Source: Rugalucina vietnamica
Lineage: Eukaryota; Mollusca; Bivalvia; Lucinida; Lucinidae
DNA: 64,000 nucleotides
NCBI GenBank assembly: GCA_964017185.1
Contig: OZ024872.1
Span: forward strand, 63,047,817-63,111,816
Reading direction: 5' to 3'
Shown in pieces: positions 57,501 to 64,000 of this stretch. Position 1 is the stretch's first letter. Each line of letters begins with the position of its first letter. Made by a program: the position numbers and the translations under genes. The notes below the pieces were generated by a model, which saw only the letters and a program-made list of their open reading frames with translations, ran no database searches and had not been told where the DNA came from.

Positions 57501-58488
57501 ATATAGCTCAGACTTCTTCCGCAGCTGGCTCCATAAATCGTTAGCTCTGTTTAACACATGTACGTATGTTGACATTGACATACCTCACCATATTCGTTTT
57601 GAAAATAGAGCTATGTAAATTCAATTGATATGCATTCATGTTTTCTTACGAATGGTGTATGCAGTTGGTTGGCTAATTTGTGATTTTAATGTTTTGAAGA
57701 AAAGACATTTTAAGATGTTTCATTGAAAATCCAGGATATGTTTTAATATAGAGATTGCCTGAAAGCAAAAATATGCTATAGAACATTATGATAGGCCATA
57801 TCTCAGTTTTATATAATGTTTTAATAGAAACTTTAAAAGCATTCTGTAGGCAAAAGAAGATAAGTTCTTACAGCTTTGGTAAATTTTCCGCTGTTATTTT
57901 CACTGGCGCCACCTTTTTCTTGCCTTTAAAGCAGTGTGATTTGTGGAAGTCAAACTGGCAACACACGTGTCTGTCCGGACCACAGGAGTGAGGGATACTG
58001 TACAGTAGGAATGGCATCATGTGACAGAATATCGACCTGTCATCTGAAAAAGAAAACATCGAATAGGAAAGTGCTTTCATTATGTTTTGTTATAGATAAA
58101 ATGACAATCATTCCAGAAAGCAGCCATTAAGAGAACAGAATTAGCCTGTTTTCTAGTAGTGTAATTTGTCATAATACGAGCTACGTCGGTATTATCAGAA
58201 TGCCTACTATATGCTTAAGGGGCCCTCTGCTTTGGGTGAATTTAGTTTTAGTTATGTTTGTTTTTAACTGATTGCATGAAAAACCTTCAAACTACAGATA
58301 CAAAACTTAGTTACTCCAAGACTGTTTCCAGAAGAACTCTAAGTACTTGTTCTTGGCAAAATGTCTTTTAACAGCAAAGTGTGTCCTCTGAATTAACATA
58401 TTCTTTATTCCGGCCTCTCTGTTCAGATATGCCAGAGTTGAAGAATGACCAAACGGGTCTATTGCCCAGCTAGTGTTCACATTTAAAC
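44305..58488 (-). CDS. MAN2A: Gene 4: Golgi alpha-mannosidase II (GH38), C-terminal 843 residues; 5' exons outside the window
   Basis: Seventeen exons on the minus strand: 58488-58315, 58043-57872, 57546-57369, 55027-54834, 54001-53828, 53206-53110, 52863-52799, 52404-52242, 51942-51821, 51488-51380, 51085-50957, 50517-50406, 50198-50056, 49664-49523, 46438-46308, 45765-45496, 44463-44305. The phases join throughout. The enzyme trims two mannoses from GlcNAc-Man5-GlcNAc2 in the medial Golgi. Recognisable blocks are [11 protein letters not shown] (catalytic Asp in family members), HMMPF with CGPD and [78 protein letters not shown] and a PPMEI-xx-YKIAFR end. These are typical of MAN2A rather than lysosomal MAN2B. 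The short N-terminal tail, membrane anchor, stem and first catalytic blocks (including HNDPGW) should lie beyond 64000. The exon at 51942-51821 uses a weak GTACAT donor. Confidence 0.93.
44965..45325 (-). mobile_element. Family B retroelement 3' end, copy 4
   Basis: Same colinear words as the copies at 11202 and 13121 (AAAAATTCCCACTCCAAAAA, GGTGGCCACTCAGTTACC, CTTGGAACGATCAGTAATAT, CTCACCCTCAGCTTCTGCAG). In the last intron of gene 4. Confidence 0.75.
46711..48013. repeat. 377 bp tandem array, about 3.5 copies (family C)
   Basis: Unit boundaries at TTTGATTTAGACTACACAG near 46711, 47088, 47464 and 47841 (period 376-377 bp). Copies are highly similar. Each contains TGTACAATATGACCCATCTT, GGCGGCCCTAAAAAGTC and GTACATCATCCATAGTGCAG. 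Open frames on the minus strand recur with the period but contain stops; no protein family was recognised. Located in the 3.1 kb intron between gene 4 exons at 49523 and 46438. Confidence 0.92.
48452..48540 (+). repeat. (TATC)n microsatellite, about 22 units
   Basis: Long uninterrupted CTAT/TATC run directly in front of the 151 bp tandem array; probably part of the same mobile element. Confidence 0.97.
48541..49440. mobile_element. 151 bp tandem repeat array attached to a (TATC)n tract (pearl/Helentron-like)
   Basis: Units with starts near 48661, 48812, 48963, 49113 and 49264 (ATGGCCCTTGATTGACGTCA, GAATTTCGTTTCCGCTCAAT, TATGCACATCAACATTGACA), period 150-151 bp. Microsatellite plus about 150-160 bp core repeats is the described layout of bivalve pearl and other Helentron-associated elements. 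The reverse complement shares CGGAAACGAA and TCAAGGGCCATAACTC with the 160 bp repeats at 39.0-39.8 kb. Confidence 0.75.
53577..53812. mobile_element. Family A foldback MITE, copy 9
   Basis: TGAGCCGCAGCATGGGAGAA to GCACAGGCTCA with the palindrome at about 53611-53677; ends 16 bp from the gene 4 exon at 53828-54001. Confidence 0.85.
55331..55567. mobile_element. Family A foldback MITE, copy 10
   Basis: TGAGCCGCATCGTGAGAAAA to CACGATGCGACTCA, with a near-perfect palindrome at about 55366-55433 (GCGGTAACCGC centre). Confidence 0.88.
55683..56015. mobile_element. Foldback element with about 130 bp arms
   Basis: Left arm 55683-55820 (GTTTTCTCCTAC, GACTGATAGATAGG, TGCAATCAATGCAGAAATTG, AAAGTAACATAAG) is mirrored by right arm 55877-56015, with a loop of about 55 bp. 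No coding capacity. Gene 4 intron. Confidence 0.85.
56230..56853. mobile_element. Long inverted-repeat MITE (about 600 bp)
   Basis: CTACTGTCTGAACATCATCT at 56253 is mirrored by GATGGTGTTCAGACAGTAG ending 56819. The mirror similarity continues inward (AAAAAGTGCCACAAAAA and TTTTTGTGGCACTTTTT) and outward more weakly to AGAAATAAC / GTTATTTCT. No transposase seen. Confidence 0.8.
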
Positions 58489-59944
58489 CTGAAATTAAAC
58501 ACATTGTAGTCATGAATATTATTATTTTTATTATTAGATGCAGTCTGTCTGTCCAGGATGCCTTTGTAAAATAAAGGTGCACACTCGTGAAAATTATTAT
58601 GTTGTCAACTCACGAGATGAAATATATTTGGTATTCACCGAAAAAAAGCAAATTTTCTTTTTATTTTATACAATGCACAGGCATTTTCCAATGCACAAGG
58701 TAGGCGGTGAAAATGCAAAAACAAAAAATTTTTGAAAACACGAATAATTTTGGTACCACATTGTTCCTTATGTTCTAACTAAGAAAATGAATACCCGCAC
58801 TTTATGTTTTCGTTCATAAATAACGGAGTTATAGGCGTTTGAATTTCTGAGGTGAGACACATTTAATGACGTCAAGTAAATGGAAACGTCAGAAGTAATC
58901 CAAAAAATCTGACGTCATTACAGTGACGATATAGGCTGATATCAGTCACTAGTGACTTTTGATATCAGTGAGATTTGATATCAGTGAAATTTCATATCAA
59001 TGAAAATACCAATTTTATCAAGTTTTGATATACATTGGGTTTCACTGTAAAGTATAAAGACCCATCGCTGATGGATGGAGCAAATAAAGCACACAAACTT
59101 AATAAAGATATTTTTGATGTATTTTAATGCATTAAATACAAAAAAGTTCAAAAACTTTAGAGAATAACATTAAAATAAACAAGAATAGTCAATATATTAA
59201 TTTTGTAGGAAATATTATAAAAAAGGTAACGTATGTAACAGTTAGGAACGTCTTGAGGGTATCAAAATTATATAAATGGAGTTAGCGGTTCTAATCCATA
59301 TAATTTATTAACAAATCATCAACAGCTATTGATTGTATGTATGATCAGACCCAAAATATGTGAGTTTACCAAAAATATGTGAGTTTACAATGTTAAGTGA
59401 TCAAGAGTGAACCTGGATTTATGTGATAAAAGACCTGAGGCTGACCACCAAATGCAGATAAACGACCCAAAGAAGCTTTATCAAGACGCTACTCAAGTCT
59501 TTAAAGGAACACTTTGCATAAACACTTCAGAAACCACAAATAGTCAATATTTTCATTTCTCGCAAGTAACATTAATATAGTAACGTATGTAACGCATGAG
59601 AACATCAAAACTGGGTTAATTCAACTAAATATGCAAAAGCATATGTTGAGTTTATAGAAAATCTACACTGAAAGCATTTAAATGTAACAAAATCTAAAAT
59701 GAAAACGCTTTTTACTCAAGCCTGTATAAATCCTAATTTGGGCGGCCATCTTGGATGGCGGCCATTTTGAAGACTTTCGCCGGCCTAAATTTTTATACAC
59801 GGACCTGTTTCATAGACTACTATCATATATCTTTCAAAAAAAGCCATCAAACCTTAAGGCCAAGATCGTGTAGGGTTAACCAAAAATTTGGACCTTGGAT
59901 CTCGGACTATTATACAGAGTTTTAGTTCCACTTCAAAATCCGTG

Positions 59945-60345
59945 GGAAAAACTAAGAAAAAATATCGTAAGGCGAGTGTCAGAGCAGCCATTTCCAATAG
60001 GCAGCCACTCAGTTAGCCAAACTTAACTAAAAGTATGAAAAACATAAGGTGCAAACAGCACAAAAATTAAACACCAAAACATAAAACAATTAGAACCACC
60101 ACAGATGTATTGCCTCGGAGTGATCAGTAATATAAAATTACTGGCGGGCTTAAACAAGTTTCACAGGATCCTAACCTCACCCTCAGCTTCTGGTGAATCC
60201 CTAACTATTCAATAAATTATGAAGGACAAACAAATAAATCCATGATATCCACCATGATGAATAAAAAACAAGGACTCACAGATACAGTAAGCTGCCTCGG
60301 GATGGAGAGCCCTGGGCGCCAAACAACATTACTGAAAATCTTAAG
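59945..60345 (-). mobile_element. Family B retroelement 3' end, copy 5
   Basis: Matches copies 1, 2 and 4 (GTGCAAACAGCACAAAAATT, GATCAGTAATATAAAATTAC, GATGGAGAGCCCTGGGCGCC), same orientation. Confidence 0.72.
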
Positions 60346-60901
60346 TTATAAGATGTCATATGTCTAAAATATATTGAGAAAAGATTTTGGACATTATGGG
60401 TACTTGGGTAGTGCGCATTGTCAGTGTGAAAAAAGATGCCAAGTGTTTTTAAGTTATAGGAATGTGTATATTCAGTCAAGACTTGCATAATAAACTGACT
60501 ATATGATGGGTTACAAAATGGTGCAAAATAATCTTATTCCATTAAACAGTGTTCATACACCTCGTAAATTTAAAAATAGTAAACAATTGTCTATTTCATT
60601 GAGATTTTACATTTTCCAGTATACAGACAGTACCTTTGTTTACAATAACATTTTTCCATGTCTCTGCATCATGTCACCTTCATGAAACAAGTGTTAAAAG
60701 GTAGAGGAAAGATACTTGTTTAAAATGATACCAAACATGTATTGGTTTGCCATTCATTTACTGAAATAATGGGCCACGCTACGTACTTTCCAACTGCCCC
60801 TCGTAAGCAGCCTACCAAACCAAAATAATAACTATACTATACTACTTGTGACATTAGAATCATTCTTCAGGACCTTGTGAATTTGAATTCTATATGTTGC
60901 T

Positions 60902-61332
60902 ATTTAAGAAATGAATTTCATTTTTCTGGTGTTCATGGAGCTATGAACCGCAGTGGGTCGCGTGCAAAGTGAATGAACCCCGAAGGGGTTCATGTAATCT
61001 TTGCTAGCGACCCACTGCGGTTCATACCTCCATGAACAACAGAAAAATTAAACTCATTGCTTATATTTACATTCATTTCTCTCTATTGCTTGTTGAAAAA
61101 TCACCAAGGCGGTCACATTTACCAGCAAACAGAGAATCTACACACAGCGTGTGTTCAAACAGCGGAACGGCGTCGACGTTCACAACGTCCAATTAGATTG
61201 GCGAGATTCATGTTTTTTGACGTCAAGTTTGGATTACGTCACGTCGCGTGACACAATGTTGTTCATGGAAGTATGAACACAGATGAAAATCTAATGGTTC
61301 ATCTAAGGAGGTTTTAGAAAAATGTAAATATT
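60902..61332. mobile_element. Foldback element, tandem copy 1
   Basis: TTTCTGGTGTTCATGGAGCT ... GACCCACTGCGG forms a palindrome of about 55 bp per arm centred on CCCCGAAGGGG. Downstream are GCGGAACGGCGTCGACGTTC and GACGTCAAGTTTGG. Repeated 509 bp further on. Confidence 0.88.
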
Positions 61333-61410
61333 CTGTTGTAAAAATCTAACACAATAACAATTTTGATCTGTTTTTGTAATACTCACAGTATTATTACATG
61401 TATCTTAATT

Positions 61411-61844
61411 ATTTAAGAAATGAATTTCATTTTTCTGGTGTTCATGGAGCTATGAACCGCAGTGGGTCGCGTGCAAAGTGAATGAACCCCGAAGGGGTTC
61501 ATGTAAACTTTGCTAGCGACCCACTGCGGTTCATAGCTCCATGAACATCAGAAAAATTAAACTCATTGCTTATATTTATATTCATTTCACTCTATCGCTT
61601 GTTGAAAAAACATCAAGGCGATCACATTTACAAGCAAATAGATAATTTACACACAGTGTGTATTCAAACAGCGGAACGGCGTCGACGTTTACAACGTCCA
61701 ATCAGATTGGCAAAATCATTGTATTTTGACGTCAAGTTTGACGTCATGTGACGTCGCGTGACACGATGTTGTTCATGGAAGTATGAACACAGATGAACAT
61801 CTAATGGTTCATCTAAGCAGGTTTTAGAAAAATGTAAATATTTG
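61411..61844. mobile_element. Foldback element, tandem copy 2
   Basis: Copy of 60902-61332, with near-identical palindrome (CCCCGAAGGGG centre at about 61490) and tail; offset 509 bp. Differences are mostly substitutions in the 3' part. Confidence 0.88.
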
Positions 61845-62607
61845 CCATTGAAAGAAAGTTGAATAAATAGAAAGCAGTTATCCTTTCCTTTTTGCTCAAA
61901 CACTTCATTTGTATACTCCTCCTAAAAAAATCTGGTCACCCAATTGTTTGTCTACCACCCAACAAATAAACATAGTTATTTTCTGCTTTTAGTCAGTTTA
62001 TGATCCTTGATAAAATCAAGTTCATAAACTGTATAGTGTATATGCATCCAGTGTACATCTATTGCTCAGTTTCGAAGGCCGATATTCTATGGAAAGTAGG
62101 GTACAACTGGGTGAGGTATCTAGTACCAATTCCATTCTAACGACCCGTCCATGTTTGCTCCCTCCGGATACAAATGCAGTGTAGACGCATCTGTGTTGTA
62201 AGCAGAAAGCCACTCGCTTTGTATTCAGAAATTGTGGATTTAATCCAGAGCCTCTACAGACTTCCGGGTGAGAGTTCCAGTATGCTATATCTCAATATGA
62301 CATTATCTGTTTGTATTATGTAATTCCCTAACAAAGCAACATTAATTGCAGATTTGACTTTGGAATGGAGTTTTGAAGGGTGTGACCACAGTAAGCAAAT
62401 TAATACAAAAATATTAATGATGCTAACACGTGTTACAATTCTTATAACTTTAGGTGACCGGATTTTTTGCGGAGTATATTATTTGATGATTAACTTCAAC
62501 AATAAATGGCTTAGAACATGCCTGGATGGTAAGTTATGCTAATCACATTGACACTAGGCAAGCCTCCATGGGGCAGATTACTAGACTTAATATGCACCAG
62601 TCCTGTA

Positions 62608-62844
62608 CGAGCCGCGACGCGAGAAAACCGGTCTTCGGGGTTTCCGACCAGGTCTGACACAAACCGGGCTGTACAGCTACAGAAGCAGGCTAGAAGCTTG
62701 AAATTTCGGATTTGAGAAGAAGAGAAATTGTACTATCCGTGTAGCGAAAATAAAGGCGCTGATCAGCTTCGCAGTTACTGCGAAGCTGATCTGCGCCTTT
62801 GTTTTCGCATAGGTAATAATCCCGTTTTCTCATGACGCGGCTCG
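62608..62844. mobile_element. Family A foldback MITE, copy 11
   Basis: CGAGCCGCGACGCGAGAAAA to TCATGACGCGGCTCG, flanked by TA on both sides; palindrome at about 62747-62812; orientation reversed relative to copy 4. Confidence 0.88.
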
Positions 62845-63194
62845 TACATGATTGTGATAACCACGGCACTCATTATGAAAACACGCCATGCAATAAACAG
62901 GGATTCTTTGTTTCATTGGTAAAAATTGAAAATTTCATTTTACCCCTGTATGCCCCAGTTTTGCTATATTAAAGTTGGGTATAAGGGGGTATATATTACA
63001 TGGACGTGTTCTCATGGTACTAGGTCGGCTCAACCATTTGTACAGAATTCCTCTTTTACGAACATGACGTTCCTGGTCATTCTGTACTAACAGAACACAC
63101 GAACTGGCGGGGTTATCATGATACTGGATGCTATACACCAGCCAGCTCCTTGGAAACCGTAAAATAAACCAGCCATCTCTGCCATTCGACAATT

Positions 63195-63300
63195 CAAAGC
63201 AGTGACCGACATGGAAACCAGAAAACAGTACAACAACTGCCACCTGTCAAAGCTCCAGGTGCAGACGGAAGTTCTGCCGAAGCCTATAAGACTGGAGGGT
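63195..63300 (+). mobile_element. Possible reverse-transcriptase fragment of a LINE
   Basis: The plus strand encodes LPPVKAPGADGSSAEAYKT, resembling the GKAPGxDGxxxE start of LINE reverse transcriptases. The frame is short and stops soon after, so it is at most a relic. Confidence 0.4.
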
Positions 63301-63349
63301 TACGTATGACAGAGAAACATGGATAAAAGAGTTATCTTGGGGGCACAAA

Positions 63350-63467
63350 TGAGCCGTCTCGTGAGAAAACAATGTGGTTTCCGAACAGGTTGGACACAAA
63401 CCGAGCTGTGCAAGCACGGAAGCTGGCTAGAAGCTTGAAATTTCGGATTTAAGTAGAAGAGGAACTG
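63350..63467. mobile_element. Family A MITE, copy 12 (half element)
   Basis: TGAGCCGTCTCGTGAGAAAA through the CGGACACAAACC-like block and GCTAGAAGCTTGAAATTTCG; breaks off before the palindrome. Confidence 0.78.
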
Positions 63468-64000
63468 GTTTTGCTGTTTGAACACGGCTTTCGACCAATC
63501 GAAAACTGCTTCAAACAGCTATGCGCATAGATATCTATGCAAGAACAATGGTTTAAGCAATGACAATCAGTAGTGCAATAAAATCCACCCATTTACAAAT
63601 TCCAGTAGTATAGTTTGTCAATTAATCGTAAAATCAAATGATTTTGACGGCCATCTTGAAAATTGGGTTAACCACCTTGAAAATGGAAAAATTTGAGATG
63701 GCTAACGAGAAAATATTTATAAGAAAGGATCTCAAAGACCTCATACTTGTATCCGGAAGTGCAGGATTGTCTCAAAAATCCTGACGTTTCCATCTCCACT
63801 ACTATCAAATAAACATAGTCCGGCACAGAAACCTAAAATATCAGCCAAAGCGTGCAATACCGTCTATAGAAAATGTTTTTGCATTTTTGAAAGAGGATAT
63901 ATAGTGCATTACAAAACCAAGTGATGCCACTCTGACATCCTTGGGCAACTCGCTGAAATCAAGATGGCGTCCAAGATGGCGGCCAAACGTATTATTTATA

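Larger units (their letters stand above)
53828..58488 (-). other. Gene 4: GH38 catalytic barrel (C-terminal part) and three-helix region
   Basis: Five exons encode the second half of the catalytic barrel and the start of the alpha-mannosidase middle domain. The nucleophile region is the DPFGHS context. Substrate-site blocks are GDDFRY and [10 protein letters not shown], and [11 protein letters not shown] is the zinc/substrate-proximal His-Asp loop known in the family. The residues I can check are all intact, so the enzyme is probably active. Confidence 0.85.
58489..64000. other. Gene 4 intron and/or 5' region: repeats, no exon found
   Basis: Exon phase shows that at least one more gene 4 exon lies upstream (it must end with one base of a split codon). 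I searched the minus strand for the missing GH38 blocks (HNDPGW, EISFFxxWW) and found none, so this is probably one long intron. It contains a TTGATATCAGTGA-type repeat cluster (58940-59010), copies of family A and B, two large foldback copies (60902-61844) and two stretches with AAGATGGCGGCC-like words (59744-59770, 63955-63985). Confidence 0.6.

Noticed and set aside
59744-63985. AAGATGGCGGCC words as YY1-type binding sites
   Set aside because: They occur near 59744 and 63955 in repeat-like sequence far from any start codon found; motif resemblance alone is too weak.
58489-64000. Upstream exons of the mannosidase
   Set aside because: No minus-strand stretch encodes the expected HNDPGW or following GH38 blocks; the open frames here belong to repeats.

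Overview
The window is nuclear DNA of an animal with long introns, AT-rich introns and dense interspersed repeats. It is not bacterial: every real gene is split by GT-AG introns and there are no operons. The repeat content suggests a mollusc, most likely a bivalve. It holds foldback MITEs, tandem arrays with 150-160 bp units next to a tetranucleotide microsatellite, and a retroelement tail that I associate with bivalve genomes. The phylum is inferred; the species is not known.

Four genes can be assembled from the sequence, and in each the exon phases close exactly from end to end. Gene 1 (+, 598-18874, 20 exons, 950 residues) encodes a signal peptide, three copies of an unrecognised three-exon extracellular module, one EGF-like domain, five thrombospondin type 1 (TSP1) repeats and a short C-terminal membrane anchor. 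Gene 2 (-, 20162-31072, 20 exons, 1071 residues) encodes a secreted low-complexity precursor rich in Gly, Ser, Asn and Met. It is built from a degenerate aromatic-[N/D]-P repeat, has basic cleavage sites, and ends in Trp-rich NW-x-G-x-WP motifs. Gene 3 (+, 32632-43911, 17 exons, 985 residues) encodes a cadherin-repeat type I membrane protein with a Ser-rich acidic cytoplasmic tail. Gene 4 (-, 44305 to beyond 58488) is the C-terminal 843 residues of a Golgi alpha-mannosidase II (GH38, MAN2A type); its first exons are not in the window.

Genes 1 and 2 converge (stops 1.29 kb apart), genes 2 and 3 diverge from a shared 1.56 kb spacer, and genes 3 and 4 converge (stops 393 bp apart). Three neighbouring genes for secreted or adhesive proteins suggest an extracellular-matrix or adhesion setting, but nothing in the sequence proves a joint function. 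Gene 4 is a housekeeping N-glycan trimming enzyme.

Introns and flanks are full of repeats: at least 12 copies of one palindromic MITE (one split by another foldback element with a 4 bp target duplication), a miniature LTR element (TRIM) with two 203 bp LTRs, a tRNA-derived SINE with target duplications, a decayed LINE, 3' ends of a second retroelement all in one orientation, two distantly related 150-160 bp tandem arrays in opposite orientation, a 377 bp tandem array, and several long palindromes. The most unusual observations are the gene 2 protein, the threefold module of gene 1, and five places where an exon edge with its splice site has been duplicated into the adjoining intron.
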